Shown: in pieces, positions 50,846 through 60,429 of the stretch | Layout of the letters: every line of letters starts with the position of its first letter | How positions within the stretch are numbered: position 1 is the first letter of the stretch | Origin: Corynebacterium sp. 13CS0277 | GTDB taxonomy: Bacteria > Actinomycetota > Actinomycetes > Mycobacteriales > Mycobacteriaceae | Length of the DNA stretch: 64,000 nucleotides | Direction: 5' to 3' | NCBI RefSeq assembly: GCF_002994655.1 | Contig: NZ_PPDL01000006.1 | Coordinates: 62,001 to 126,000 of the forward strand | Translations under genes and position numbers: made by a program | Notes under the pieces: generated by a model | The model's input: the letters and a program-made list of their open reading frames with translations, nothing else | What the model was told of the DNA's origin: nothing | Databases searched by the model: none

Positions 50846-50864
50846 GAGCCACACTCCCTCCCCC

Positions 50865-50929
50865 ACACCCCGCACGCACCCCGCCCCGGCAGCCTCGCTG
50901 CAGGGCAGCGATGGCGCGTCGCGGGGTGT
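50865..50929 (+). terminator. Hairpin pair after the cyclophilin gene
   Basis: ACACCCCGC (50865-50873) pairs with GCGGGGTGT (50921-50929), enclosing a perfect TCGCTGC/GCAGCGA hairpin (50895-50911). It starts 20 nt after the stop codon. Confidence 0.6.
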
Positions 50930-51021
50930 TGGCGTCTCAGGCTCCCAGATGCGCGACACCCACCGCGAAGCGAAGTGTACGCAAGCCTCACTCACCCGCT
51001 CAGGGGTACCCGGCAGCGTGA

Positions 51022-51048
51022 TGTCAGACACAAATGACAGGCCTGTCA
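51022..51048. promoter_or_regulatory. TGTCA half-sites including a perfect 14-bp palindrome
   Basis: TGACAGGCCTGTCA (51035-51048) is a perfect 14-bp palindrome. A third TGTCA at 51022-51026 makes a second dyad with it. The cluster is about 280 bp upstream of the secreted-protein gene and looks like a protein-binding operator. Confidence 0.4.
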
Positions 51049-51082
51049 GTCCACCGGAGAGAACCTAAGAACGCCATAACCA

Positions 51083-51109
51083 ACTCTCAGCAAAATCTTA
51101 AGTGAGAGT
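51083..51109. promoter_or_regulatory. ACTCTCA-N13-TGAGAGT inverted repeat
   Basis: 7-bp perfect arms (51083-51089, 51103-51109) around an A/T-rich spacer, upstream of the secreted-protein promoter. Confidence 0.35.
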
Positions 51110-51250
51110 GTCACCCAAGGACACGGGGCCAAAACCCCTGCTCACAGCCCACAGCAGATTCCCAGTAACTTTTCGGCCACCACCAACGATGCACCTGGTG
51201 GATGCAACCTCTGGCAGCACAGCTGCGGCACCACACCCCGTGGAACGATG

Positions 51251-51278
51251 TTGCAATCTGGGCGAAAGACGTTAGTCT
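51251..51278 (+). promoter_or_regulatory. Promoter of the small secreted protein
   Basis: TTGCAA (51251-51256) and TAGTCT (51273-51278) are 16 bp apart. The implied leader is about 40 nt and includes the AAAGGA Shine-Dalgarno sequence. Confidence 0.5.
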
Positions 51279-51323
51279 GGAGTCCACTCTGAACGCACCG
51301 ACCTTGTGTAAAGGACGTAACTC

Positions 51324-51689
51324 ATGAAGTTCCGTAAGTCTCTCGTCGCGGCCGCCGCGGCTCTGTCCATGTCCGCCGGTATCGTCACCGCTGCTCCGGC
51401 TCTCGCCGCTGACGACTCCTCCGCTTCCAGCTCCGAGTCCTTCGGCATCACCGAGGCCCTGGGCTCCTACGATCCGTCCCTCGAGGAGTCCTTCACCTGC
51501 TTCGAGGACCGTGACAAGGACGGCTTCAAGGAAGAGTACAAGTGCGTCCGCCCCGTCCCGAAGGGCAAGCAGTTCGTCCAGAACATGAAGGACATCATCG
51601 CCCTCATCGGCACCATCGGCTCCCTGTTCGCAGCCGTGATGACCCTCACCAACAACGCTGACAAGCTCTCCAAGGCTTTCGCTCGCTAA
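51324..51689 (+). CDS. Small secreted protein of unknown function
   Basis: A 121-aa product. It has a textbook Sec signal peptide: MKFRKS, a hydrophobic core, and an Ala-x-Ala cleavage site near residue 28 (APALA). The mature part is Ser-rich, then has two Cys (in SFTCFEDRD and EYKCVRP) that could form a disulfide, and a hydrophobic C-terminal helix (about 88-108). AAAGGA lies 8 nt before the ATG. Codons are strongly C-ending, as in highly expressed corynebacterial genes. No family is recognised. Confidence 0.82.
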   Translation: MKFRKSLVAAAAALSMSAGIVTAAPALAADDSSASSSESFGITEALGSYDPSLEESFTCFEDRDKDGFKEEYKCVRPVPKGKQFVQNMKDIIALIGTIGSLFAAVMTLTNNADKLSKAFAR

Positions 51690-51697
51690 GACTCCCC

Positions 51698-51743
51698 GGC
51701 GGCGTCCACGCCGCCCGGAGCACGTCCGTGCGCGTTCACGGAC
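51698..51743. repeat. Two small hairpins after the secreted-protein gene
   Basis: GGCGGCG (51698-51704) pairs with CGCCGCC (51709-51715) over a 4-nt loop. GTCCGTG (51724-51730) pairs with CACGGAC (51737-51743) over a 6-nt loop. Confidence 0.5.
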
Positions 51744-51753
51744 AGCGGCTTTC

Positions 51754-51803
51754 CCTGTGCCCGCAGCAGCCCCTGGTTTTCCAGGTGGCGCTGCGGGCAC
51801 AGG
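51754..51803 (+). terminator. 14-bp terminator hairpin of the secreted-protein gene
   Basis: Arms 51754-51767 and 51790-51803 are perfectly complementary (core TGTGCCCGCAGC); the loop has a CCTGG-TTTT-CCAGG stem. TGTTTTG follows on the plus strand, giving a short U-tract. Confidence 0.7.
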
Positions 51804-51882
51804 TGTTTTGTGCGGCCTGTGTGTCCCCGGGCCGCTACTCCCCTTGTTTCAAGCTCTCACGCTGTCTGCGCCGCGCGTCGCT

Positions 51883-51904
51883 GACGCCGCACGACGGCGG
51901 CGTC
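51883..51904. repeat. 8-bp hairpin
   Basis: GACGCCGC (51883-51890) and GCGGCGTC (51897-51904) over a 6-nt loop. Confidence 0.45.
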
Positions 51905-51926
51905 CCAGGATCGGCGCCGTCATGTA

Positions 51927-51984
51927 CAACGCCCGCAGCGAGAGCACCCCTCGTGTCGGGTGTGCGCCCTCGCTGCGGGCGTTG
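51927..51984 (-). terminator. 16-bp hairpin after rel
   Basis: CAACGCCCGCAGCGAG (51927-51942) and its exact complement (51969-51984) enclose a 26-nt loop that can pair partly with itself. It begins 58 nt beyond the rel stop. There is no U-tract. Confidence 0.6.
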
Positions 51985-52041
51985 GTGGCGGCTCACGGGC
52001 AGAGATAGCCCGCTGCGGTGCCGCGTCGGGTTGAGGCGCCG

Positions 52042-54324
52042 CTAGTTGGGGTTGACGCGGTAGACGTCGAACACGCCCTCAATGTTGCGTAGCTGCGTCA
52101 TGAGCGCGCCCAGTTGCTTCGTATCCGACACCTGGAAAGTGAACTGCGACACCGCAACCCGATCGTCGCTCGACTGGGAACTCATCGACGTCACCGCCAC
52201 CTTCTGCTCATTCATCACCCGGGTGAGCTCAAAGAGCAGTCCCTGGCGGTCCAGTGCCTCCAACTGCAGGGTGGCGCTGAAGACACTGCCTGCACCCTCC
52301 CGGGCCCACTCCACCTGGATGAGGCGCTCGGGTTCCTGCTTGAGCTTGGCGGCGTTCGTGCAGTCCGCCCGGTGCACGCTCACCCCGCCGCCGCGGGTGA
52401 CGAAACCGAAGATCTCGTCCCCAGGTACCGGCTGGCAGCAGCGCGCCATCTTGGCCAGCACATCCGGGGAGCCCTGCACGAGCACCCCCACCGCGTCCGC
52501 GTCCTTCGTCTCCCGGGAGCCGGTGACCAACTCCGCGAGCGGCGTGCGCGCCGCCAGAGCGTCCTCCGCGTCGTCCTTGGTGCCGAACATGGCCATGAGC
52601 CGGCCCGCCACATTCGCCGCGGACACACTACCCTCACCGATGGCGGTGTACAGCGCGTCGACGTCAGCGTAGTTAAGGTCGCTCGCGACCTGCTTCATCG
52701 ACTGGGTGGTAAATAGCCGGTGCAGCGGCAACCCGCCGCGCTGCACTTCCTGGGCCAACTGATCCCGGCCCAGCTCCAGGGATTCCTCCCGGCGTTCCTT
52801 GGCGAACCACTGGCGGATCTTCGCCTTCGCCCGCGGGGACACCACGAACTTCTGCCAGTCGCGACTCGGGCCGGCAGCCGGGTCCTTGGAGGTAAAAATC
52901 TCCACCCGGTCGCCGCTTTTCAGGGTCGACTCCAACGCCACCAGCTTGCCGTTCACCTTCGCCCCGATACAGCGGTGGCCGACCTCGGTGTGGACGGCGT
53001 AGGCGAAATCCACCGGGGTGGACCCCGTCGGCAGATTCACCACATCCCCCTTCGGGGTGAAGGCGAAAATCTGCTGGCTCGTCAGGTCGTAGCGCAGCGA
53101 ATCGAGGAACTCGTTCGGATCGGCGGCCTCCTTCTGCCAGTCCAGCAGCTGCCGCATCCACGCCATCTGGTCGACTTCGGCCTTATCCCCGGAGTGACTG
53201 CCCTTGGTCTCCTTGTAACGCCAGTGGGCGGCGATGCCGAACTCCGCGTTGTAGTGCATCTCGTGGGTGCGGACCTGCACCTCCAGGGGCTTGCCCCCGG
53301 GCCCCATGACCGTGGTGTGCAGCGACTGGTACACCCCGAAGCGGGGGGCGGAAATATAGTCCTTGAAACGCCCCGGCATCGCCGGGTACAGGGAGTGCAC
53401 CGCACCGATGGCGGCGTAGCAGTCGTTGACGCTGTCGACGAGCACCCGGATGCCCACGAGGTCGAAGATTTCCTCAAAGTCGCGGCCCCGGACAATCATC
53501 TTCTGGTAGATCGACCAGTAGTGCTTCGGCCGACCCATCACATCCGCAGAGATGTGGTTGTCTTTCATCGTCTGCGACACCGAGGCGATGATTTCCTGCA
53601 GGTAGCGGTCCCGGGAGGGCGCCCGGTCGGCGACGAGGCGGACGATCTCGTGGTACTTCTTCGGGTACAGGATCGCGAAGGAAAGATCCTCCAGCTCCCA
53701 CTTGATGGAGGCCATGCCCAGGCGGTGCGCCAGGGGGGCGATGACCTCCAACGTCTGGCGGGCTTTCTTCGCCTGCTTCTCCGGGGGCAGAAACCGCATC
53801 GTGCGCATGTTGTGCAAGCGGTCCGCGACCTTGATGACGAGCACCCGCGGGTCCTGGCTCATCGCCACAATCATCTTGCGGATCGTCTCCGCCTCCGCGG
53901 CCGCGCCCAACGCCACCTTGTCGAGCTTCGTCACCCCATCGACGAGGCGGGCGACCTCCGCCCCGAAGTCCCGGGTCAAATCATCCAGGGAGTAGTCGGT
54001 GTCCTCCACCGTGTCGTGCAACAATGCCGCGACCAGGGTGGTGGTATCCATACCGATTTCCGCGGCGATCGTCGCCACCGCCAGCGGGTGCGTGATGTAG
54101 GGGTCGCCGGACTTGCGGTACACGCCCTCATGGAGTTTCTCCGCCGTGTGGTAGGCGCGCTGCAGCACCTCGACGTCGGCTTTGGGGTGGATCTTCTTGT
54201 GGATCGCCACCAGGGGATCCAGCACCGGGTCCACCTTCACGCGCGACCCGGTCAGGCTGCGCGCCAGGCGGGCAGACATGCTGAGCACAGTCGCCTGGCT
54301 ACGAGTGTTGGGAGTGCTATTCAC
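52042..54324 (-). CDS. rel: Bifunctional (p)ppGpp synthetase/hydrolase Rel
   Basis: Makes and breaks down the alarmone (p)ppGpp in the stringent response. 760 aa in full-length order: HD hydrolase domain ([14 protein letters not shown]), synthetase domain ([12 protein letters not shown] and [11 protein letters not shown]), TGS domain (VFAYAVH-type segment [13 protein letters not shown]), and a C-terminal ACT domain. The start is GTG 54324, with GGAGGT 8 nt upstream. An 8-bp hairpin in the leader ends right at that Shine-Dalgarno sequence. It lies downstream of apt across 502 bp. Confidence 0.97.
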   Translation of the reverse strand: MNSTPNTRSQATVLSMSARLARSLTGSRVKVDPVLDPLVAIHKKIHPKADVEVLQRAYHTAEKLHEGVYRKSGDPYITHPLAVATIAAEIGMDTTTLVAALLHDTVEDTDYSLDDLTRDFGAEVARLVDGVTKLDKVALGAAAEAETIRKMIVAMSQDPRVLVIKVADRLHNMRTMRFLPPEKQAKKARQTLEVIAPLAHRLGMASIKWELEDLSFAILYPKKYHEIVRLVADRAPSRDRYLQEIIASVSQTMKDNHISADVMGRPKHYWSIYQKMIVRGRDFEEIFDLVGIRVLVDSVNDCYAAIGAVHSLYPAMPGRFKDYISAPRFGVYQSLHTTVMGPGGKPLEVQVRTHEMHYNAEFGIAAHWRYKETKGSHSGDKAEVDQMAWMRQLLDWQKEAADPNEFLDSLRYDLTSQQIFAFTPKGDVVNLPTGSTPVDFAYAVHTEVGHRCIGAKVNGKLVALESTLKSGDRVEIFTSKDPAAGPSRDWQKFVVSPRAKAKIRQWFAKERREESLELGRDQLAQEVQRGGLPLHRLFTTQSMKQVASDLNYADVDALYTAIGEGSVSAANVAGRLMAMFGTKDDAEDALAARTPLAELVTGSRETKDADAVGVLVQGSPDVLAKMARCCQPVPGDEIFGFVTRGGGVSVHRADCTNAAKLKQEPERLIQVEWAREGAGSVFSATLQLEALDRQGLLFELTRVMNEQKVAVTSMSSQSSDDRVAVSQFTFQVSDTKQLGALMTQLRNIEGVFDVYRVNPN

Positions 54325-54337
54325 GCTCTTCTACCTC

Positions 54338-54368
54338 CGGGGGTGCCCAGGTCACACGGCCACCCCCG
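54338..54368 (-). promoter_or_regulatory. Hairpin in the rel leader adjoining the Shine-Dalgarno sequence
   Basis: CGGGGGTG (54338-54345 on the plus strand) pairs with CACCCCCG (54361-54368). On the mRNA the 3' arm runs straight into GGAGGT, so the structure could affect ribosome access. Confidence 0.4.
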
Positions 54369-54621
54369 TCGAGAGCGACTCTCGGCGACGGTGGCGCGCA
54401 CGCCGGGCTGGGCTAACGCTTGTGGTGCATCCAGCCCCAGTGACAACGCGTCGGCGCAGATACGCCACGCAACACAGCAACACAGCCTGCTACACGGGTA
54501 CCTGCCGTGCTGCGCACTGTGGCCAACTCCCCCGCCACGCCGAGACCGCGCCCGGATGGGGCAGGCCTCACGCAGCACAAGGAGGGATACACGGTGGTGA
54601 TGAAGTTGTTCGATGTGCTCC

Positions 54622-54646
54622 CCCACCCCACGATTCACGGGGTGGG
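54622..54646. terminator. 8-bp hairpin after apt
   Basis: CCCACCCC (54622-54629) and GGGGTGGG (54639-54646) over a 9-nt loop. It is 181 bp past the apt stop, with no U-tract. Confidence 0.4.
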
Positions 54647-54826
54647 AAGTTCCCCACTGTACCGTCACCGCCACAGGCTTGTGGCTGCAGGGCGATTGGT
54701 CGCGATGGCCGAACGCTGTGCACGGCGTGGGGCGAAGAATCAAGGGTATGGAAGGACAACACGCGCCACCCGGTCCGAGGAACACCCCGTGTGGGGTGCG
54801 CGCACCAGGTAGCGCGTGTGTCACGC

Positions 54827-55423
54827 CTATTCAGGCGGGAAGGGTGCGGTCACCGAGTCCGTACCGTGGGCGACGACCACGAGCGGCACGTCCGCCAGCT
54901 TGGCGCGGCCGCCAAGAGATGCGACCTCGAGGACCACGGCGTGGCCGGTGACGACGCCGCCGCAGCGCTCAATGAGGGAACGCGCCGCCACCAGCGTGCC
55001 GCCGGTCGCAAGCACGTCATCGATGAGGACGACCTTCTTGCCGGCCACATCAATAGCATCGCGGGGAATCTCCAGGGCGGCGGTGCCGTACTCCAGCTCG
55101 TAGGTCTGCGACACCACCGGCGGCGGCAGCTTGCCCGCCTTCCGGATCGCCAGCACGCCGACGCCCAGCCGGTACGCCACCGCGGAGCCCAGCAGGAAGC
55201 CACGGGCATCCAAGCCGCCAATCATGTCGGCGCCCATGCGCTGCGCGGCATCCGCCAACTCGTCAACGATGAGGCGGAACGCCTCCGCGTTGGCCAGCAC
55301 CGGGGTGAGGTCCTCGAAGAGGATGCCGGGGGCAGGGAAATCCGGCACCAGCCTCACGTGGTGTGCGAGCGCGTCACGCGCGGATCCCTGCGCGGGTGCT
55401 GCTGTGTCTCCAGGGGCTGTCAT
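54827..55423 (-). CDS. apt: Adenine phosphoribosyltransferase
   Basis: Salvages adenine to AMP using PRPP. 198 aa; the PRPP-binding motif is [13 protein letters not shown]. The ATG at 55423 overlaps the stop of the peptide-binding lipoprotein gene (ATGA) and has AGGAG 8 nt upstream; an in-frame ATG at 55456 lies inside that upstream gene and is less likely. It is part of the secD-secF-lipoprotein-apt-rel order known from Corynebacterium glutamicum. Confidence 0.95.
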   Translation of the reverse strand: MTAPGDTAAPAQGSARDALAHHVRLVPDFPAPGILFEDLTPVLANAEAFRLIVDELADAAQRMGADMIGGLDARGFLLGSAVAYRLGVGVLAIRKAGKLPPPVVSQTYELEYGTAALEIPRDAIDVAGKKVVLIDDVLATGGTLVAARSLIERCGGVVTGHAVVLEVASLGGRAKLADVPLVVVAHGTDSVTAPFPPE

Positions 55424-57057
55424 TGCGGGTTCTCCTGCCAACGATCCATGTTCCAACCAATGCCCGCCGATGCGGTGTTAACAACCACGTTACCGACCTG
55501 CCGGTCGATAACAAACGTGCGGGGCTGGGCGCACAACGGCACCGTGGGCACCTCCTCCCACAAGGTCACTTCGGCGGCGCGCACCCCCTCCACATCGGTG
55601 GGGTCCACGTCCGCACCCGGGTACTGCAGCAGCGGGTCCATGCCGACGAGGACGGCGTCCAACGCGCCCGGCAGCACATTGACCCCACCCCACGGGGTGG
55701 GCACCTGCCGGTGCAGCTGGGACACCGACCCGCCGACGTCGTGGGCGTCGACGATGTCAATGCCGGCCTGCGCGCAGCTGGCGCGCATGGCCTCCACCAT
55801 GGCGGCCTTGCGGGGGTCGGGCCCCATGTAGCCAATGTGGATCTGCTGGCCGGCGAGCGCGCTCGCGCGCTCCACATCGATGCCCAGGTGTGCCTCGGCG
55901 ATGTCCCGCGTCTGGTCGTTGAGCGGGTCCCCATAGGGCAACAGTCGGGTCGCCAGCGGCGGGGTCTCCACCCCCGCCATGGAGGAGGACACCGCGGCAA
56001 TCGCCGGCTGGTCAATGCAGGCCGCGAACGCTTGGCGCGCCTCCGGGGAGGCCAGCACCCCATCGTTGCTCAACACGAGTTCCTCGATGAGCTCACCGGC
56101 GCCGAAGGAGACATCGAAATGATTGGTGGGGTCGTTGCGGTCCACCCAGTCCACCGTCGGCACGCCGATGAGGTCGGCGATCTCCACGGAGCCGGTGGCG
56201 TTTTTCGCCGCCAGGTCCGTCGACTTCGGCCACACCACGATCTCGGCGACCTCGGCGGGATCCCCCGCCCAGGATTCGTTGCGCACGAGCACCACGCCGC
56301 CGTCCTCCCGGACACTGTCGATGCGGTAGGGGCCGTAGGACACCTGCATCTCCGGGCGGAATTCGCTCAGCCGGAAACCTTCGTCCCACTGGGTGGCGAT
56401 CGCCTGCAACGCCTCGTCATCCATGCCCGCCAACGCGGCCGACCAGGCCTCCGGGGTGATAGCGGCAGCCTGCTGGATCGTGTGGCTGGGCAGCACCGTG
56501 CCCGCGGAGAACAGCTGGCGCCAGCGGTCGCCAAGCCCCTCCTTGAACAGCACGGAGAAGTCCTTCGAGCCGGGCACGCAGTCCACCTGGTCGACCTGCT
56601 CGGCGAGAGGAATATGGGAGGGGAAAATGTCCTGCCGCTGGCCGGCCACCACCGCGAGGTGGAAGTCGTCACAGGTCACCGGCACCCCGTCGGAGTAGCG
56701 GGCCTGCTCGTGGATGCGGTACAGGATCTTCTTCTGCCGCCCCGGCACCGCCTGCGCGGCCACGAGATCCGTGTTGGGAATCATCTGCCCCTTCGGGCCG
56801 GCGACGAACGCCGCCGGATACACCCGGGCCACCACGTAGTCGGCGTGGTCGCTCACCCCCACCGTGGAGCCGGCGTTACTGGTGCGCAGCTCACTGCCGA
56901 CGGCGTAGCCGAAGTGATCCGGCGGCGGGGGCGGGGGCGCGTCCTCCCCACCGCAGGCGGCAAGCACCGCGCCGGCCGCGAGGACGGCGAGCGCGGTGCG
57001 CGCGCCTGGCCACACCCCGCGTCGCTTCTGCGGGCGGTGGGGGGAGGAAGATGTCAA
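55420..57057 (-). CDS. Peptide/oligopeptide-binding lipoprotein (SBP family 5, DciAE-like)
   Basis: A 545-aa exported solute-binding protein with the family 5 fold typical of dipeptide/oligopeptide ABC importers. The lipobox LAAC (Cys35) follows a hydrophobic segment. The TTG at 57057 is chosen because AAGGAG lies 8 nt upstream. The gene stands alone, with no permease or ATPase neighbours, at the position called dciAE in C. glutamicum; it may not serve transport. It overlaps apt by four bases. Confidence 0.82.
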   Translation of the reverse strand: MTSSSPHRPQKRRGVWPGARTALAVLAAGAVLAACGGEDAPPPPPPDHFGYAVGSELRTSNAGSTVGVSDHADYVVARVYPAAFVAGPKGQMIPNTDLVAAQAVPGRQKKILYRIHEQARYSDGVPVTCDDFHLAVVAGQRQDIFPSHIPLAEQVDQVDCVPGSKDFSVLFKEGLGDRWRQLFSAGTVLPSHTIQQAAAITPEAWSAALAGMDDEALQAIATQWDEGFRLSEFRPEMQVSYGPYRIDSVREDGGVVLVRNESWAGDPAEVAEIVVWPKSTDLAAKNATGSVEIADLIGVPTVDWVDRNDPTNHFDVSFGAGELIEELVLSNDGVLASPEARQAFAACIDQPAIAAVSSSMAGVETPPLATRLLPYGDPLNDQTRDIAEAHLGIDVERASALAGQQIHIGYMGPDPRKAAMVEAMRASCAQAGIDIVDAHDVGGSVSQLHRQVPTPWGGVNVLPGALDAVLVGMDPLLQYPGADVDPTDVEGVRAAEVTLWEEVPTVPLCAQPRTFVIDRQVGNVVVNTASAGIGWNMDRWQENPQ

Positions 57058-57397
57058 CGCGAGCACTCCTTGGACGACAACACTGGGCACACACCTGCCC
57101 GCCACACACCAGCACCACCCTGGGCAGGCCCAGGGTAGGCAGGGTGGGACGGCAGACAACGAAACCCTCATTATAGGGCCCGCAGGCCCAAAAACCTCCC
57201 CCGAGTAACTCGACCACCCACCTGCTGCGTGCCGGCGGCACGCGCCCCATGACTCCCCTGTCCCCTGCCATCGACCACCGTGGCCGGCGCCCCCGCAGCT
57301 TTTCCCGTGAGACACAGACACCGCCGCCCCGTGAAGCCTTGCTGAGAAAACAAGCAGACTCGCGGGGCGGCGGTGGATGCGTGGATTGTGCGACGGG
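57058..57397. other. Intergenic region secF / DciAE-like gene
   Basis: 340 bp with the secF terminator hairpin and the TTG-start leader of the lipoprotein gene. No gene. Confidence 0.55.
57319..57375 (-). terminator. 13-bp hairpin after secF
   Basis: CACCGCCGCCCCG (57319-57331) and its exact complement (57363-57375) around a 31-nt loop, 23 nt after the secF stop. The minus strand then reads TGTCTGTGTCTC, only weakly U-rich. Confidence 0.65.
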
Positions 57398-58507
57398 CTA
57401 ACTGCGCCCAGGCCGCCACGTCGTCGAGGTGGCCGGCGCGTCGACGCCAGCGCCATCCAGAGAAACCGTGCGACGCGGCGCGGATTCCTCCGCGGCGAAC
57501 AGGGCCTCGTCCTCGGCGACGCCCTCGGCGCGGGCCTTTTCGATGCGCTCGGTGTGCTCCTTGACCTTCTTTTCCCGGGACTTCAGGGAGACCAGGATCG
57601 GGGTGGCCAAGAACACCGAGGAGAAGGTGCCCTCGACGACGCCGATGAGCTGCACCAGCGCCAGGTCCTTGAGGGTACCAACGCCCATGAGCCACACGGC
57701 CACAACCATGAGCGCGGCGATCGGCAGCGCGGAAATCACCGTCGTCGCCACGGAACGCATGACCGTCTGGTTGACCGCCAGGTTCGCCTGCTCCGCGTAG
57801 GTGCGGTTGGTGAACTCCCAGCCGGCCGTATTCTCCTTGACCTTGTCGAACACGACGACCGTGTCGTAGAGGGAGAACGCCAGCACGGTGAGCAAACCAA
57901 TGACGGTGGCGGGGGTGACCTCAAAACCGATGAGGGCGTAGACACCGGCGACGACGATGCCGTCGACCGCCAGGCCGGCGATCGCGGCGATCGCCATGTC
58001 GCGCTCAAAGCGGACGGTGATGTAGCCGAAGATCAGCACGAGGAACACGCCGAGCGACAGCAGCATGCGGTTGGTGATCGTCGAACCCCAGGACTCGGAC
58101 ACGGTGGAGTCACCGATCGCGTCCGGGGAGGGCACATCATTGGACCCGACGGGCTTGAAGGCGTCGAAGAGGGCCTGGCGGGCCTCGTCAATCTGGTCCT
58201 GGGTGAGGCGCTGGGAGTTGATCTCCATGAGGCGGGCGTCACCCGAGCCCACGATCTGGGTGAGTGAGGGCTCCACGCCGGTGGCGTCCTCAAAGACCTG
58301 GGTCACCTGGGCAGGCTCCAGGTCGCCTGCGGGCATGTTCATCTTGGTGCCGCCCTGGAAGTCGATGCCGAGGGTGAAGCCCTTCAGCGCGATGCCCAGG
58401 ATGCACACCAGCAGCACGCCGGCGGTAATCGAGTACCAGGTGCGGCGGCGGCCGACGAAGTCGAGACCACCCTCACCGGTGAACAGTTTCTGCACAGTCG
58501 AAGCCAT
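57398..58507 (-). CDS. secF: Protein translocase subunit SecF
   Basis: Works with SecD to use the proton motive force in late steps of Sec export. 369 aa; one N-terminal and five C-terminal transmembrane helices around a periplasmic domain with GIDFQGGTKMNMP. A long charged C-terminal tail of about 55 residues follows the last helix. Its ATG is 2 bp past the secD stop. Confidence 0.96.
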   Translation of the reverse strand: MASTVQKLFTGEGGLDFVGRRRTWYSITAGVLLVCILGIALKGFTLGIDFQGGTKMNMPAGDLEPAQVTQVFEDATGVEPSLTQIVGSGDARLMEINSQRLTQDQIDEARQALFDAFKPVGSNDVPSPDAIGDSTVSESWGSTITNRMLLSLGVFLVLIFGYITVRFERDMAIAAIAGLAVDGIVVAGVYALIGFEVTPATVIGLLTVLAFSLYDTVVVFDKVKENTAGWEFTNRTYAEQANLAVNQTVMRSVATTVISALPIAALMVVAVWLMGVGTLKDLALVQLIGVVEGTFSSVFLATPILVSLKSREKKVKEHTERIEKARAEGVAEDEALFAAEESAPRRTVSLDGAGVDAPATSTTWRPGRS

Positions 58508-58509
58508 GA

Positions 58510-60429
58510 CTACTTCTCCTCCTCATTCGCGGGCGCGTCCGTCACAGCGGGCACGCTCGCGGCGGCGGGGGCCTGCTTGGTCGCCGGCTGGGCCGGCTCG
58601 TGGTCGTGGTCGCCAGCCAAGTACTCGCCGCGGGCGCGACGCTCGGCGGCGACCTTCATCACGGAACCCAGGCCGTTGAGCGCGGGCTTGGAGAACACCG
58701 GCTTCCGGGATGCGAGCACCACCAGCGGGGCGGTCACCAGGAAGGTGATGACCAGGTCGAAGATGGTGGTCAGCCCCAGGGTGAAGGCGAAGCCCTTGAC
58801 GTCGCCGACGGCCAGCACGTAGAGCACCACGGCCGCGATGAGGGACACCAGGTTACCGGAGATAATGGTGTGCTTCGCACGGTCCCACGCACGCGGCACC
58901 GCGGAGCGGAACGTGCGGCCCTCGCGCACCTCGTCCTTGATGCGCTCGTAGAACACCACGAAGGAGTCGGCGGTCGTACCGATACCGATGATGAGGCCGG
59001 CGACGCCGGCCAGATCGAGGGAGTAGCCAATCCAGCGGCCCAGCAGCACCAGCGCGCCGTAAATCAGCGAACCGGAGGTGAACAGGCTGAGCACGGCCAG
59101 CACACCGAACACCCGGTAGTAGGCCAGGGCGAAGAGGCTGACGAGCACCAGGCCGACGATACCGGCGATGAGGCCCGCCTTCAAGGAGGCGAAGCCCAGG
59201 GTCGCGGGGATGGTGGTGGCGGTGCCACCACGCTCACCGTTCTCGCCGGCGAAGCTCAGCGGCAGCGCACCGTAGCGCAGGTTGTTGGCCAGCTCCGTGG
59301 CCTCCTGCTGGGTGAACTGGCCGGTAATGGACGTGCCGGAACCCGTCGGGGTCGGCGACTGGATGACAGGTGCGGAAATCACCTCGGAGTCCAGGGTGAT
59401 GGCGATCTGGCGGTTGAGGTACTCGCTGGTCACCTGGTACCAGGTGGCGCCACCTTCGTCACCGGAGCCGGACTTGAAGGAGAAGTTGATCTCCATCTGG
59501 CCGGTCTGCGGGTTCAGCCCGCCGGAGATCGGACGGTTGGTGTCGATCTCGTTACCGGTCAGGCGCTTGCCCTCGACCGGGTCGGTCTGCCCGACGAGCA
59601 GCGGCACCGCATCCAGCACGTACTTGCCCACACCGTTGGCGTCACACGCCACGAGCGGCTTCGCCGGGTCGTCAGTGCCCGCAATCGGGTCCGGGCCCTC
59701 GCCGCACTGCAGCAGCGCCGCGGCGGCGAGCTGGGTGGTGGCGTCATCGGACTGGCGGTCAGCACGCAGAATCTCGGTGATCTTCTGACGACGCTCGGTC
59801 GCCTCAATCGAGTTCGCAGCGGCGGCCGGCGCCTCGGCGCTCAGCTTCGGCCCCGCAGGCGCCTCCGCGGCGTCCTTGGCGGCGTCCTTGGCTTCCTCGC
59901 CCTCAGCGACCGCCTCGACGGCGCTGACAGACTGGGCCATGGAATCCAGGGCCGCCTGCGCGGCCTCCGGGGCGATAATGCCGGCAGCCACCCACCGGTT
60001 CGCCATTTCCTCGGTGACCTTGAGCAAGCTCGACTCGTCCGGCACACCCGGCTCCGCGACCGGGCGGAACAGCAGCTGGGAGGTCTGACCCAAGGCACGG
60101 GCCTGGGACGTGTCCTCACCGGGGACAGTGATCACCAGGGTGTCACCGTCGGTCTTGACCTCCGCGCCGGAGACACCCATGCCATTGACACGGTTCTCCA
60201 AGATCTCGCGGGCCTTCGACAGCTGCTCCGGGGTGGGCTTCTGTCCCTGCGGAACCAGGGTGACACGGGTGCCGCCCTGCAAATCAATACCCAGCTTCGG
60301 CGTGGCGGAACGCGTCCCCGTGAAGAACACGAGGGCGTAAATCACCGCCAACATGAGCACAAACAGCGCGAGCGCGCGCTGCGGCCAGGTGGCCGTTCCC
60401 ACGCGGCCGCGTGATGGTTTAGGTGCCAC
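58510..60429 (-). CDS. secD: Protein translocase subunit SecD
   Basis: The larger partner of SecF. 639 aa: one N-terminal helix, a large external domain with GIDLQGGTRVTL, then five helices with the conserved GTTADSFVVFYERIKDE region (seen as IGIGTTADSFV). An Ala/Glu-rich insertion at about residues 165-205 sits in the external domain. GTG 60429 is chosen because GAGGAG lies 11 nt upstream; a TTG at 60438 has the Shine-Dalgarno sequence too close. Confidence 0.96.
   Translation of the reverse strand: MAPKPSRGRVGTATWPQRALALFVLMLAVIYALVFFTGTRSATPKLGIDLQGGTRVTLVPQGQKPTPEQLSKAREILENRVNGMGVSGAEVKTDGDTLVITVPGEDTSQARALGQTSQLLFRPVAEPGVPDESSLLKVTEEMANRWVAAGIIAPEAAQAALDSMAQSVSAVEAVAEGEEAKDAAKDAAEAPAGPKLSAEAPAAAANSIEATERRQKITEILRADRQSDDATTQLAAAALLQCGEGPDPIAGTDDPAKPLVACDANGVGKYVLDAVPLLVGQTDPVEGKRLTGNEIDTNRPISGGLNPQTGQMEINFSFKSGSGDEGGATWYQVTSEYLNRQIAITLDSEVISAPVIQSPTPTGSGTSITGQFTQQEATELANNLRYGALPLSFAGENGERGGTATTIPATLGFASLKAGLIAGIVGLVLVSLFALAYYRVFGVLAVLSLFTSGSLIYGALVLLGRWIGYSLDLAGVAGLIIGIGTTADSFVVFYERIKDEVREGRTFRSAVPRAWDRAKHTIISGNLVSLIAAVVLYVLAVGDVKGFAFTLGLTTIFDLVITFLVTAPLVVLASRKPVFSKPALNGLGSVMKVAAERRARGEYLAGDHDHEPAQPATKQAPAAASVPAVTDAPANEEEK

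Larger units (their letters stand above)
50846..51323. other. Intergenic control region before the small secreted protein
   Basis: 478 bp. It holds the cyclophilin terminator, two dyads and a sigma-A-like promoter, each listed. A 15-codon frame at 51021-51068 has no Shine-Dalgarno sequence and is not called. Confidence 0.55.
51690..52041. other. Hairpin-filled convergent intergenic region
   Basis: 352 bp between the secreted-protein gene and rel. It contains at least five inverted repeats (51698-51984). No gene is seen. Confidence 0.6.
54325..54826. other. Intergenic region apt / rel
   Basis: 502 bp. It has a CCCACCCC/GGGGTGGG hairpin (54622-54646) about midway, probably an apt terminator, and the rel leader hairpin. 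The rel promoter should be here but was not identified. No gene. Confidence 0.5.

Noticed and set aside
51021..51068. 15-codon plus-strand frame before the secreted protein
   Set aside because: No Shine-Dalgarno sequence, and it overlaps the palindromic operator candidate.
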